Source: Pandoraea aquatica (GTDB lineage Bacteria; Pseudomonadota; Gammaproteobacteria; Burkholderiales; Burkholderiaceae). From it: a DNA stretch of 64,000 bases. How positions within the stretch are numbered: the first letter of the stretch is position 1; every line of letters begins with the position of its first letter. The DNA lies in the NCBI RefSeq assembly GCF_902459565.1, contig NZ_CABPSN010000002.1, positions 620,001 to 684,000 of the forward strand. The letters are read 5' to 3'. The notes under the pieces are model-generated. The model made no database searches, was not told where the DNA came from, and saw only the letters and a program-made list of their open reading frames with translations. Positions 48,166 through 57,018 of the stretch are shown in pieces. Position numbers and translations under genes: made by a program.

Positions 48166-48198
48166 TCTTTCATCGAACCACAACAGCGATTCACACCA

Positions 48199-49344
48199 TC
48201 AAGCGATCCGCTGTCCCACCATGTACGTCTCACGCGGGATCGGCGGCATGCCGGGGCGTACGGCCACGCGGACCATGTCGGCACGCAGACCCGGCTTGAT
48301 GCCGCCGCGATCCGTCAGACCCGCCGACTGCGCCGGATTCCACGACACCGTGCGCATGGCCTTCGAGAGCGTCCAGCCGCAATCGGCGTGGTCGTTGTGC
48401 AACTGGAACGCCGCTTGCAGCAGGCTCGCCGGGACATAGTCCGACGACAGAATGTCGAGCACATCTGCGCGTGCCAGATCCGCCGCCGCGACATTGCCCG
48501 AATGCGAGCCGCCACGCACCACGTTCGGTGCGCCCATGATCACGCCAATCGACTTCTCGTGTGCCGCACGGGCAGCGACCAGCGTCGTCGGGAATTCCGA
48601 CAGCGCCACGCCATCGCGCGCCGCTTCCTCCACGTGCTCGAGCGACGTGTCGTCGTGGCTCGCGAGCGGCAGGCCGCGCGCACGGCTCATCTCCACAATC
48701 GAGCGGCGATGCGGAATCGCATACTGCTCCTGCTGCGCCTTCAGATCGGCGAGCATGGCGTCCCATTGCGCGTCCGGCACCTTGCCGTTGCGCTCGTGAT
48801 ACTGACGGTGCAACACCGGGTCGTGCCACTGGCGCTGGCCCGGCGTGTGATCCATCACCGACACGAGACGCAGCAACGGGTGATCGCACATATCGGCGAA
48901 CGTGTCGGCGGCGTCCTGCGTAGCGATTTCACAGCGCAGATGCAGGAAGTGATCCGCGCGGAACAGCCCCGCTTCGATGGTGTCGAGCAGCGCTTGTCCG
49001 CACTCGGCCTGAAGCTTGCGACTGCGCAGACCCGACGCGTCGCGCTCGCCGATCACCAGCGAGTCGAAGACCGTCGTGATACCGGCAGCGGCCACCTGCG
49101 CGTCGTGAATCGCGAATGCAGCGTGTGTGTTCCAGTACACGCCGGGACGCGGCGCAAGGTGCTTCTCCAGATTGTCGGTATGCAACTCGACAAGCCCCGG
49201 CACCAGATAGTCGCCTTCCCAGTCGATGGCTTCGGTGGACTGCGTCGTCCCTTCCTCCACAGCATGGATGAGACCCTCGCGGACCTCGACCACCCCGGTG
49301 AAGGTGGTGTCGGGCGTGACGATGCGAGCGTTCTTGATAAGCAT
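48199..49344 (-). CDS. phnM: Alpha-D-ribose 1-methylphosphonate 5-triphosphate diphosphatase
   Basis: The 381-aa amidohydrolase-fold enzyme has the metal motif LVELHTDNLEKHLAPRPGV, LRCEIATQDAADTFA, SVMDHTPGQRQW, LASHDDTSLEHVEEA and the closing SSDYVPASLLQAAF. It removes pyrophosphate from the PhnI product to give the 5-phosphate used by PhnJ. ATG 49344 starts MLIKNARIVTPD. It is the last gene of the minus-strand C-P lyase operon. Confidence 0.95.
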   Translation of the reverse strand: MLIKNARIVTPDTTFTGVVEVREGLIHAVEEGTTQSTEAIDWEGDYLVPGLVELHTDNLEKHLAPRPGVYWNTHAAFAIHDAQVAAAGITTVFDSLVIGERDASGLRSRKLQAECGQALLDTIEAGLFRADHFLHLRCEIATQDAADTFADMCDHPLLRLVSVMDHTPGQRQWHDPVLHRQYHERNGKVPDAQWDAMLADLKAQQEQYAIPHRRSIVEMSRARGLPLASHDDTSLEHVEEAARDGVALSEFPTTLVAARAAHEKSIGVIMGAPNVVRGGSHSGNVAAADLARADVLDILSSDYVPASLLQAAFQLHNDHADCGWTLSKAMRTVSWNPAQSAGLTDRGGIKPGLRADMVRVAVRPGMPPIPRETYMVGQRIA

Positions 49345-49361
49345 GGACAGACTCCGGGGGA

Positions 49362-50150
49362 TCAATGTGCGGGACGAAGCACAGGGCGCATGGCGAGCGT
49401 TCGCGTCGCCACCTCGTCGCGGGTCGCCTCGTCGTGGAAGATGCCCACGATGGCGCTCCCCGCTGCACGGGCTTCGGTAATCAGTTGCGAGACCACGGCG
49501 CGGTTCTGCGCGTCGAGCGACGCCGTCGGCTCGTCGAGCAGCAGCACAGGGGCTGCGGCAATCAGCCCGCGCGCGATGTTGATGCGCTGCTGTTCGCCGC
49601 CCGAGAACGTGGCCGGGGCGAGCGACCAGAGGCGCTCGGGGATGTTCAGCCGCGCGAGCAGATCGCGCGCACGACCTGCCGCGTCGGCGTCGCTGTGACC
49701 CAGACGTCGCAGCGGCTCCGCCACGATGTCGAGCGTGGTGACGCGCGGAATCACCCGCAGAAACTGGCTGACGTAGCCGAGCGTGGTACGACGCACGGAG
49801 AGCACTTCGCGGGCGGCGGCGGTCGTCAGATCGACCCAGCGCTCGCCATGACCGGCATCGTGACGAATCTCGATACGGCCTTCGCCCGCCAGATAGTTGC
49901 CGTACAGGCAGCGCAGCAGCGTGCTCTTGCCCGAGCCCGAAGGGCCGACGAGCGCCACGCATTCGCCGCGACGCACCGTGAGATCGACACCTTCGAGTGC
50001 CGGAATCGCCGCGCCGCCCTGCGCGTGCAGACGGAAGGTCTTGTGCAGACCTTGTGCGCGCAGCATGACGTCGTCTTCGCGCGTGCCGAGCGAGAGTGCC
50101 GCGCCGCCGAGCGACGTTGCAGACGTAGTAAGGTTCGTTCCGGAGTTCAT
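49362..50150 (-). CDS. phnL: C-P lyase system ABC protein PhnL
   Basis: The 262-aa ABC ATPase has Walker [19 protein letters not shown] (the YGNY ending is PhnL-like), [25 protein letters not shown], signature [15 protein letters not shown] and Walker [13 protein letters not shown]. It is not a transporter component but part of the C-P lyase system; in E. coli PhnL binds on PhnK in the complex. An N-terminal extension of about 28 residues precedes the domain, so a later ATG at MLRAQGLHK is possible. It overlaps phnK by four bases. Confidence 0.94.
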   Translation of the reverse strand: MNSGTNLTTSATSLGGAALSLGTREDDVMLRAQGLHKTFRLHAQGGAAIPALEGVDLTVRRGECVALVGPSGSGKSTLLRCLYGNYLAGEGRIEIRHDAGHGERWVDLTTAAAREVLSVRRTTLGYVSQFLRVIPRVTTLDIVAEPLRRLGHSDADAAGRARDLLARLNIPERLWSLAPATFSGGEQQRINIARGLIAAAPVLLLDEPTASLDAQNRAVVSQLITEARAAGSAIVGIFHDEATRDEVATRTLAMRPVLRPAH

Positions 50151-50971
50151 ACGGGCAGTACCGAGGAAACCAGCAGTTGCGTGTAGGGGTGTTGCGGATC
50201 GTCGAGGACCTGATCGGTCAGCCCGGCTTCGACCACGCGCCCCGCCTGCATGACGATCAGGCGATGCGCGATGAGTCGCGCCACCCCGATATCGTGCGTG
50301 ACGATGATGGCGGCAAGATGAAGGCGCTCCACCAGCGAGCGCAGCAGGTCCAGAAGTCGCGCCTGCACCGAGACGTCGAGACCGGCGGTCGGCTCGTCCA
50401 TGAATACGAGACGCGGTTCGGTCACGAGGTTGCGGGCGATTTGCAGACGTTGCTGCATGCCGCCGGAGAACGCGCCGGGCATCTCATCGACGCGTGCCGG
50501 ATCGAGTTCGACCTGCGCCATCCAGTGACGCGCCTTCTCGCGGATATCGCCGAAGTGACGCGCACCGACCGCCATCAGACGGTCTCCGATGTTGCCGCCG
50601 GCCGACACGTTCATGCGCAGCCCGTCGCGCGGGTTTTGCTCGACGAACCCCCACTCGGTACGCAGCAGACGACGCTTGTGCGCTTCGTCCAGTGCGCTCA
50701 GGTCGTGCAGCACGCCGTCGGTGCCGCGATAGTGGAGTGAGCCGGCGTCGATCTCATGACGCAGTGCCAACGCGTTAAGCAACGTCGACTTGCCCGAGCC
50801 GGACTCGCCGACCACGCACACGACTTCGCCCGGCCACAGATCGAAGCTCACGTCGGCGCAGCCGATGCGCTCGCCATAGTGTTTGCCCAGTCCCGCCACG
50901 CGCAGCAGCGGTTCGTCCAGGGGAGCCGAGTGGCGTTCGACGGGTTGCATGGAATCCATCACCGCATTCAT
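50147..50971 (-). CDS. phnK: C-P lyase system ABC protein PhnK
   Basis: The 274-aa ATPase has Walker [47 protein letters not shown], signature [15 protein letters not shown] and Walker [13 protein letters not shown], with [14 protein letters not shown] at the end in the form [14 protein letters not shown]. It binds the PhnGHIJ core. The start ATG 50971 overlaps the phnJ stop by four bases; the C-terminus overlaps phnL. Confidence 0.94.
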   Translation of the reverse strand: MNAVMDSMQPVERHSAPLDEPLLRVAGLGKHYGERIGCADVSFDLWPGEVVCVVGESGSGKSTLLNALALRHEIDAGSLHYRGTDGVLHDLSALDEAHKRRLLRTEWGFVEQNPRDGLRMNVSAGGNIGDRLMAVGARHFGDIREKARHWMAQVELDPARVDEMPGAFSGGMQQRLQIARNLVTEPRLVFMDEPTAGLDVSVQARLLDLLRSLVERLHLAAIIVTHDIGVARLIAHRLIVMQAGRVVEAGLTDQVLDDPQHPYTQLLVSSVLPV

Positions 50972-51894
50972 GCGCGCTCCTTCGCGGCGTGCGCCACATC
51001 TGCCATGTTTGCCGACGTGCGGTCGCCGCAGTAATCGCTGTCCGAACACACGTACATGCGGGTGCCTTCGTCGTCCGTGATCACTTCGTCGAGGAAGCTG
51101 TCGGTCGCACCGCACAGCGCGCAATGCGCGTCCCACTTCTGGATCTCGAACGGGTGGTCGTCGAAGTCGAGACTCTCGACCGACGTGTACGGCGGAATCG
51201 CGTACAGACGTCGTTCGCGTCCCGCGCCGAAAAGTTGCAGCGCCGGGTTCATATGCAGCTTGGGGTTGTCGAATTTCGGAATCGGGGAGGGCGACATCAG
51301 ATAGCGCCCGTTGACGATGACCGGATAGTCGTAAGTTGTGGCGATCGCACCGTGACGCACGATGTCTTCGTACAGACGCACGCGCATCAGGCCGTATTCG
51401 CCGAGCGCATGCAGCTTGCGCGACTCAACGATGCGCGGCTCCAGACGGAACATCGGTTCGGGCATCGGCACCTGATACACGAGAATCTGGCCTTCGTGCA
51501 GCGAGACTTCGGGAACGCGGTGGCGGGTCTGGATGACGGTCGCATCAAGCGTTTTCGTCGTGGTGGCGACACCGGCCGTGCGCGCAAAGAAGCGACGAAT
51601 GTTCACGGCGTTGGTCGTGTCGTCCGCGCCCTGATCGATGACCTTGAGCGTGTCGTCGGCCCCGATCACGGCGGCGCTGACCTGAATACCGCCCGTGCCC
51701 CAGCCATACGGCAGCGGCATTTCGCGGCTGCCGAACGGCACCTGATAGCCGGGAATGGCCACAGCCTTGAGCAGGCTGCGGCGGATCATGCGCTTGGTGT
51801 GTTCGTCGAGGAACGCGAAGTTATAGCCGTCGGCCGTGGCGGCGCTGGCCGTAGACGCTTGGGCGGTGTTTTGCAACGTGGCGGCGTCGTTCAT
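50968..51894 (-). CDS. phnJ: Carbon-phosphorus lyase catalytic subunit PhnJ
   Basis: The 308-aa radical SAM enzyme has four cysteines C258, C261, C283 and C289, with the same 3-22-6 spacing as E. coli PhnJ C241, C244, C266 and C272, which covers the [4Fe-4S] ligands and the catalytic thiyl residue. Other family landmarks are KRMIRRSLLKAVAIPGYQVPFGSREMPLPYGWGTGG and NPALQLFGAGRERRLYAIPPYT. It cleaves the C-P bond, releasing methane or another hydrocarbon. The N-terminus has about 20 extra Ala/Thr-rich residues. It overlaps phnI and phnK by four bases each. Confidence 0.97.
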   Translation of the reverse strand: MNDAATLQNTAQASTASAATADGYNFAFLDEHTKRMIRRSLLKAVAIPGYQVPFGSREMPLPYGWGTGGIQVSAAVIGADDTLKVIDQGADDTTNAVNIRRFFARTAGVATTTKTLDATVIQTRHRVPEVSLHEGQILVYQVPMPEPMFRLEPRIVESRKLHALGEYGLMRVRLYEDIVRHGAIATTYDYPVIVNGRYLMSPSPIPKFDNPKLHMNPALQLFGAGRERRLYAIPPYTSVESLDFDDHPFEIQKWDAHCALCGATDSFLDEVITDDEGTRMYVCSDSDYCGDRTSANMADVAHAAKERA

Positions 51895-53147
51895 GCAGCC
51901 TCCTGAGTGTTCTGGGCGGCGGGTGCAGCGGTGTCGTCTGCTTGCGTGCCCTGTGTGCCCTGTGTGCCGTTTGTACCGTTCGTGCCGTATTTGGCGGCGT
52001 GCTCGGCGCGCAGACGGCGCACCAGTTCCAGCTCGGCCTGGAAGTCGACGTAGTGCGGCAGCTTCAAGTGCTGCACGAAGCCCGACGCTTCGACGTTGTC
52101 GCTGTGGTACAGCACGAATTCCTGTTGCTGCGCGGGCGAGGTGGCTTCGTCGCCCAGTTCGTTCGTGCGCAATGCGCGGTCGACGAGCGACATCGCCATC
52201 GCCTTGCGCTCGTTGTGGCCGAACGCCAGGCCGTAGCCCTGTGTGAACTGCGGCGGAACGTCCTGATTGCCACCGAACTGCGTGACCATCTGGCACTCCG
52301 TCACCGCGATCTCGCCAATGTCGATGGCGAAGCCGAGTTCTTCCGGTTCGATCTCGATGGACACCTGACCCAGACGTATTTCGCCCGCGAACGGGTGATC
52401 GTTGCCGTAGCCGCGCTGCGTCGAATAGCCGAGCGCGAGCAGAAAACCTTCGTCACCGCGTGCGAGGTTTTGCAACCGCGCCGTGCGCGACGCCGGTGTG
52501 AAGAGCGGCGAATGCACGAGGTCGTGCGGCTCGGGATCGGCACCGTTGGTGTTCAGCGGTTCGAGCAGACCGTCGCGCTTCATGATGTCGGTGACGCGCG
52601 TGGTCGCCGCGATGGGCGGCACGTCCGGGATCTCGGCGACGGTGGACGTCTGCGATGCTGCGGCCGGTGCGGCGTTCGCACGAACTTCGCCAGCCAGCGG
52701 TGCATGCGTCGTTGCGTCGGACGTCTCGCCTTCAAGGCCTTCCGCCAGCAGCGCGAAGTCCAACAGACGCTGCGTGTAGTCGTACGTGGCCCCCAGCACC
52801 TGACCGCCGGGCACGTCCTTGAACGTGGCCGAGATGCGGCGCGACAGACGCATCGACGCCGTATCGATCGGTTTCGTGGTGCCCAGACGCGGCAACGTCG
52901 TGCGATACGCACGCAGCAGGAAGATCGCTTCGACCAGATCGCCCGAGGCCTGCTTGATGGCCAGTGCTGCGAGCGTTTCGTCGTACAACGCGCCTTCGCT
53001 CATCACACGGGAGACGGCGAGACGCATCTGTTCACGAATCTGCGTGACGGTGAGCGCGGGGACTTCGGGATTGCCGCGTCGCGCTTTGGCGAGCAGGTCC
53101 CAGGATTGTTCGATGGCGCGCTCGCCACCTTTGACTGCGACGTACAT
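51891..53147 (-). CDS. phnI: C-P lyase subunit PhnI
   Basis: The 418-aa protein starts MYVAVKGGERAIEQSWDLLAKARRG and has RRISATFKDVPGGQVLGATYDYTQRLLDFAL, GYGNDHPFAGEIRLGQVSIEIEPEELGF and HSDNVEASGFVQHLKLPHYVDFQAEL. PhnI, with PhnG, H and L, transfers phosphonate onto ATP ribose, releasing adenine. It is longer than the 354-aa E. coli protein because of an Ala/Pro/Thr-rich insert after about residue 140 and a C-terminal tail with GTN/GTQ repeats coded by a 9-base tandem repeat. GGAGG precedes ATG 53147. Confidence 0.95.
   Translation of the reverse strand: MYVAVKGGERAIEQSWDLLAKARRGNPEVPALTVTQIREQMRLAVSRVMSEGALYDETLAALAIKQASGDLVEAIFLLRAYRTTLPRLGTTKPIDTASMRLSRRISATFKDVPGGQVLGATYDYTQRLLDFALLAEGLEGETSDATTHAPLAGEVRANAAPAAASQTSTVAEIPDVPPIAATTRVTDIMKRDGLLEPLNTNGADPEPHDLVHSPLFTPASRTARLQNLARGDEGFLLALGYSTQRGYGNDHPFAGEIRLGQVSIEIEPEELGFAIDIGEIAVTECQMVTQFGGNQDVPPQFTQGYGLAFGHNERKAMAMSLVDRALRTNELGDEATSPAQQQEFVLYHSDNVEASGFVQHLKLPHYVDFQAELELVRRLRAEHAAKYGTNGTNGTQGTQGTQADDTAAPAAQNTQEAA
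51943..51987. repeat. Five 9-base tandem repeats inside phnI
   Basis: Five units of the form TGYGTGCCS/TTYGTRCCG encode GTN-GTN-GTQ-GTQ-GTQ near the PhnI C-terminus. The unit length keeps the frame, so copy-number changes would lengthen or shorten the tail without disrupting the protein. Confidence 0.85.
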
Positions 53148-53779
53148 CAGCAAACCTCCACATGCGTGGTGCGCGGCAGCCCGAGCACCGTGTCGCCGGC
53201 GGCGATCAACAGGTCGAGGCCAGCGGGAAAGCGCGGTGCGAGTGCGGCGCGTGCCTGCCAGAAGGCGGCGTCCAGACCGCCGACGGTGACGTCCGCGTGG
53301 GTCTGAATGCCCGGGCCGCGCAGACGAAGATGCAGGCCGTTGCCGGTGTGACCGACGCTCAGCGCGGGCACGTCGACGATCAGCGTGGCGCTGTGCTCGG
53401 GCGATTCAGCCGTGCCGAACGCGAAGCGCTCAAGGGCCGGGCAACTGGCGGGGTCGGTCAGCAGCGCGAACTGCGCTTGTGCGAGATCGGCTTCGCCGCT
53501 GAGCAACGGTGCCCCCGTGTGAAAGCGCAGGGCGCTGGCCACTTCACCGAGCGGTGATTGCAGCCAGACGGGTGTCGTGGCGTCGGCCAGCGCGAGCAGC
53601 GTGGCGCGCGCAGCGATGCTGGCTTCGTCGCTGTGGCCGAGACGCTGGCCGACCTGACGCAGTTGGCCGGGGCGCGCGAGGGCATCGAGCACTGCGCGGA
53701 AGACGCCCTGCGCGTCGTGGACCGGATCGTCGAAACCGGGTTGCAGTGCCGACCAGTCGGGCATGGTTGCCGTCAACAT
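53147..53779 (-). CDS. phnH: C-P lyase subunit PhnH
   Basis: The 210-aa protein has the PhnH pattern PGFDDPVHDAQGVFRAVLDALARPG, LALADATTPVWL, FHTGAPL, and the closing LRGPGIQTH and FPAGLDLLIAAGDTVLGLPRTT. It is a structural and substrate-handling subunit of the PhnGHIJ core. ATG 53779 directly follows the phnG stop (TGAATG). The last base overlaps the phnI start. Confidence 0.95.
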   Translation of the reverse strand: MLTATMPDWSALQPGFDDPVHDAQGVFRAVLDALARPGQLRQVGQRLGHSDEASIAARATLLALADATTPVWLQSPLGEVASALRFHTGAPLLSGEADLAQAQFALLTDPASCPALERFAFGTAESPEHSATLIVDVPALSVGHTGNGLHLRLRGPGIQTHADVTVGGLDAAFWQARAALAPRFPAGLDLLIAAGDTVLGLPRTTHVEVC

Positions 53780-54271
53780 TCAGGCCTCCCGGACCATGGT
53801 GAAGAACTCGACGCGGCTGGCGGCCACGTCGGCATCGTTCTGCGCTGCGGTGGCAGCCAGACGTTCGGAGATTGCGGTGAGCGGACCCGCAGCAAGCACG
53901 CCGCGGTGCTGCGGCATTTGCATCAGCGCGTCCAGACGCGCCACACGCACGGCGCGCTCGGCATCGCGGCCCAACACATAGCCGGTGCCGACCACACCGT
54001 CCTGCTGACGCAACGTGCAGCGCGTGACGGTCGTCTCGCCAAGGTTGAAGCGATCGCCGCTGCCACCCACACGGCCCTGCACCAGCACGAGGCCGGTCTG
54101 CGGAGCGCGCAGCCAGATGAATTGCGGGGCGTCGGGGCAACGGGCGATGGCGTCGTCGAGTTCGTCGCACGTGGCGCGTGCAAACAACGCAAGCCACTTG
54201 GCGCGATCCGCCCGTTCCTGCTGGGCGGCGGCGTCCTCGTCACGGGCGGTGTCGGGAGATGTGATTGGCAT
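53780..54271 (-). CDS. phnG: C-P lyase subunit PhnG
   Basis: The 163-aa protein has WLRAPQTGLVLVQGRVGGSGDRFNLGETTVTRCTLRQQDGVVGTGYVLGRD in segments typical of PhnG, and ends VEFFTMVREA. It is the first gene of the minus-strand operon and lies divergent from phnF across 94 bases that contain a candidate PhnF operator immediately upstream. The N-terminal 20 residues are polar and not conserved. Confidence 0.93.
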   Translation of the reverse strand: MPITSPDTARDEDAAAQQERADRAKWLALFARATCDELDDAIARCPDAPQFIWLRAPQTGLVLVQGRVGGSGDRFNLGETTVTRCTLRQQDGVVGTGYVLGRDAERAVRVARLDALMQMPQHRGVLAAGPLTAISERLAATAAQNDADVAASRVEFFTMVREA

Positions 54272-54275
54272 AATT

Positions 54276-54291
54276 GTCTAGTCGTATAGAC
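54276..54291. promoter_or_regulatory. Candidate PhnF operator between phnG and phnF
   Basis: GTCTA-GTCGTA-TAGAC is a 16-base inverted repeat starting five bases upstream of the phnG start codon, in the 94-base region between divergent phnG and phnF. GntR/HutC-type repressors such as PhnF commonly bind such palindromes beside their own gene. Confidence 0.55.
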
Positions 54292-54365
54292 GTGTGTATG
54301 ATCGCAATAACTTCAGATGGGGTACTGCTCGCGGCCTCATTACAACTTTCCGGGGTGTCAATTTG

Positions 54366-55127
54366 ATGACAGCACAACTCGAACGTGGCGGCGGTGTTGC
54401 GGTCTGGCGGCAGATCGCGCAGATTCTGGCCACGGAAATCGGCGAGCGTCGTTATGGCGAAGGCTCGCCGGACGACCGTCTGCCGAGCGAGACGGATCTC
54501 GCGCAGCGCTTCGGCGTGAACCGTCACACGGTGCGCCGCGCGATTCTCGGTCTGGCCGAGCAGGGGCTCGTGAACGTCGAGCACGGACGCGGTACCTTCG
54601 TGCAAGCGGCCGCCATCGGTTACGTGATTGGACGCCGTACCCGCTTCACCGAGAACCTGTCGCAGAACAATCTGAAGACCGCGCAGCAGATCATTTCCGC
54701 ACACAAGCTCAAGGCCGAAGGCAGCGTCGCGCACGCGCTGGGGTTGCGTGCGGGCGCAGCGGTCTATCGGCTGGAACTGGCTCGACGCAGCCTTGATCCT
54801 CAGGGCATCGAACTGCCGCTGGCATACAGCGAGAACTGGTTTCCGGCGTCGCGCTTTCCCGACTTTCCGGATGTGTTCGCCGAGCACGAGTCGATCAGCG
54901 CCACGCTCGCTATCTTTGGCGTGAAGGACTACACGCGTCTCGAGAGCCGCATCGGTGCACGTATGCCGGACGCCGATATTGCCCGTCACCTTGGGATCAA
55001 CCGTCAGCAGCCTGTGCTGAGCGTAGAAAGTACGGATGTGGACGAAGCAGGCAAGCCGATCAAATACGGCATTGCCTACTTCCCGGCAGACCGTATGCAG
55101 CTTGTGGTGCAGGGGGCAACAGAATGA
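54366..55127 (+). CDS. phnF: Phosphonate metabolism transcriptional regulator PhnF (GntR/HutC)
   Basis: The 253-aa protein has a GntR winged helix (VWRQIAQILATEIGERRY, LPSETDLAQRFGVNRHTVRRAILGLAEQGLVNVEHGRGTFV) and a UTRA ligand domain of the HutC type (YRLELARRSLDPQGIELPLAYSENWFP). PhnF represses phosphonate genes in other bacteria until phosphate is scarce. It is divergent from phnG and leads a three-gene operon with the DUF1045 gene and phnN; its stop overlaps the next ATG (ATGA). ATG 54366 is chosen on conservation. Confidence 0.94.
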   Translation: MTAQLERGGGVAVWRQIAQILATEIGERRYGEGSPDDRLPSETDLAQRFGVNRHTVRRAILGLAEQGLVNVEHGRGTFVQAAAIGYVIGRRTRFTENLSQNNLKTAQQIISAHKLKAEGSVAHALGLRAGAAVYRLELARRSLDPQGIELPLAYSENWFPASRFPDFPDVFAEHESISATLAIFGVKDYTRLESRIGARMPDADIARHLGINRQQPVLSVESTDVDEAGKPIKYGIAYFPADRMQLVVQGATE

Positions 55128-55891
55128 ACGAAGCAGATCGACAGCAGCAGAAGCAGCAACAGCATCTCGACTTGTCGGTGGCACGTTTTGCGATTTACTA
55201 CGCGCCGCCGTCCGGCTCGTGCTGGTGGCACGAAGGCAGCCGCTGGCTGGGGCGCGATGCGATTGCAGCGCGCGTGCTTCATGCGCCGACAGTCGAAGGG
55301 TTGTCGCGTTCGTTGCACGACCTCACCGCCGATCCGCGACGCTACGGATTGCATGCCACGCTCAAAGCGCCGATGCGGCTCGCGCCGCAAGCGCGACTGA
55401 GCGATCTGTCGGGCATCGCAACGGCGGTGGCGGCGCGTCATGTGCCGTTCGATCTGACGGTCCATACCGATGTGATCGGCACCGACAGTGGCAAGTCGCC
55501 CGGCTTCGTCGCGTTGCGCCCCAAGGCAGGCACTGCCGACGAGAAGGCGGTGAATGCGCTGGCGGCCGATTGCGTGCAGGCGTTCGACCCGTTGCGTGCA
55601 CCGATGAACGAGGCCGAACTCGCCAAACGAAATCCGCATCTGCTAACGTCGCGTCAGCGCGAGTGGCTGGCGCAGTGGGGGTATCCGTACGTGTTAGACG
55701 AATTTCGTTTTCACGTCACGCTCTCCGACCGTGTGACGGCGGGTGACGCCACGGTCATCAGCGACTGGTGGCAGCCGCGCGTGCAGGCACTTGGGCCGAT
55801 GCGCGTCGACAGTCTTGCCATCTTCGTGCAACCGACGCCGGGCGAGCCCTTCGTCATGTTCGAACGTTTTGCCTTCAGGGAAGCTGCATGA
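55124..55891 (+). CDS. DUF1045 family 2H-phosphoesterase-like phosphonate operon protein
   Basis: The 255-aa protein carries two HxT motifs, H77-A-T79 in RRYGLHATL and H197-V-T199 in FRFHVTLSD, the pattern of the 2H phosphoesterase superfamily. The family is found almost only in C-P lyase operons and its reaction is not established as far as I know. A cyclic phosphodiester substrate would be logical, because PhnJ releases ribose 1,2-cyclic phosphate 5-phosphate and this locus has no phnP gene in view. The start overlaps phnF by four bases and the end overlaps phnN by four, so it is tightly coupled to both. Confidence 0.88.
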   Translation: MNEADRQQQKQQQHLDLSVARFAIYYAPPSGSCWWHEGSRWLGRDAIAARVLHAPTVEGLSRSLHDLTADPRRYGLHATLKAPMRLAPQARLSDLSGIATAVAARHVPFDLTVHTDVIGTDSGKSPGFVALRPKAGTADEKAVNALAADCVQAFDPLRAPMNEAELAKRNPHLLTSRQREWLAQWGYPYVLDEFRFHVTLSDRVTAGDATVISDWWQPRVQALGPMRVDSLAIFVQPTPGEPFVMFERFAFREAA

Positions 55892-56472
55892 ATCGCGCAC
55901 GTCTGTTTTACGTGATGGGGCCGTCCGGTGCGGGCAAGGATTCGTTACTTGCGTACGCGCGCGCGAAGCTCGATCACGTGTCGTCCGCTCCTTCGTCCCC
56001 CGCTTTGCCGGTGTGCTTCGCGCATCGCTACATTACGCGCCCACCCTCGGACGGAGAGAACCACATCGCGTTGTCGCACGCCGAATTTTCGGCGCGGCAT
56101 TCGCTCGGTTGCTTTGCGCTCGACTGGGAAAGCCACGATTACCGTTACGGCATCGGTGTCGAAATCGACGCGTGGATGCACGCCGGTGCCAATGTCGTGG
56201 TGAATGGTTCGCGTGCATTCCTGGCGCAGGTCGTCGCACGCTATGCAGAACGTCTGCATCTGGTGGAGATTCGCGTCGACCCGGAAGTGCGTGCGCAACG
56301 TCTGGCGAAGCGTGGCCGCGAATCCGGCGACGCACTCGACAAGCGTGTGGCGCACAGCGTGGCATGGACGCCGCCCGAGGGCATCCCGCTTTCGGTCGTC
56401 GACAACGACGGCGCGCTCGAAGCGGCGGGCGATTCGCTGCTCGCCTTATTGACGTCGCGGGCCGAGCGCTGA
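55888..56472 (+). CDS. phnN: Ribose 1,5-bisphosphate phosphokinase
   Basis: The 194-aa kinase has a Walker A GPSGAGKDSLLAYAR at the N-terminus and the guanylate-kinase-like RYITRPPSDGENH and HSLGCFALDWESHDYRYGIG. It phosphorylates ribose 1,5-bisphosphate to PRPP, finishing the salvage of the C-P lyase ribosyl moiety. ATG 55888 overlaps the DUF1045 stop. Its 3' end overlaps the convergent TetR gene by 27 bases. Confidence 0.94.
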   Translation: MNRARLFYVMGPSGAGKDSLLAYARAKLDHVSSAPSSPALPVCFAHRYITRPPSDGENHIALSHAEFSARHSLGCFALDWESHDYRYGIGVEIDAWMHAGANVVVNGSRAFLAQVVARYAERLHLVEIRVDPEVRAQRLAKRGRESGDALDKRVAHSVAWTPPEGIPLSVVDNDGALEAAGDSLLALLTSRAER

Positions 56473-57018
56473 CAGCAGGCAGTCGAGCGCTCGCCGATAG
56501 TCGTGATCGTCCGGTGGCGGTGCGGCGGGCGCGTCGTCGTCACGCGCAACGGGCAGGCCACTGCCGTGCGCATGATCGATCAGGATGTCTCGCCACAGAA
56601 GCGGTTCCGTCGTCATGGTTTGCAGCAGTCCGGTCAGACGGTCGGTGATCTCGCGCGTCACACCGGCAAACGCCGCGGGTGTGGCGAAGATCGCGAGCGT
56701 CAGTTGTGGATGGCGACGCACGGCCGCGTGATACCGGATCAGAATCTCGCGCACCTCCTCATGACACGCGAGGCCCGCTTCGATGTCTTTGAGCACGTCG
56801 GCATACACCGTGTCCGACAGTGCGCGCAACAACCCGGCGTAATCCTCGACGTGATGGTAAAGACTCATGGGTGTGACGCCGAGCCGATTGGCCAGCGCGC
56901 GCATGCTCAGTCCCTTTCCACCACTTTCGCTCTCGTCGAGCAGCGTGAGCGCCGTCGTCAGGATGGCGTCTCGCGTGACCCCGGTGCCTTGAGCGGGCCT
57001 GCCGCGCGGCCGCCTCAC
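56446..57018 (-). CDS. TetR family transcriptional regulator
   Basis: The 190-aa protein has a TetR helix-turn-helix (ILTTALTLLDESESGGKGLSMRALANRLGVTPMSLYHHVEDYAGLL) and a C-terminal domain of the TetR_C type. GTG 57018 overlaps the stop of the upstream reductase gene (GTGA), so the pair is translationally coupled. A 13-base palindrome upstream of that gene is a good operator candidate. It probably regulates its own two-gene operon. Confidence 0.87.
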   Translation of the reverse strand: MRRPRGRPAQGTGVTRDAILTTALTLLDESESGGKGLSMRALANRLGVTPMSLYHHVEDYAGLLRALSDTVYADVLKDIEAGLACHEEVREILIRYHAAVRRHPQLTLAIFATPAAFAGVTREITDRLTGLLQTMTTEPLLWRDILIDHAHGSGLPVARDDDAPAAPPPDDHDYRRALDCLLSALGPRRQ

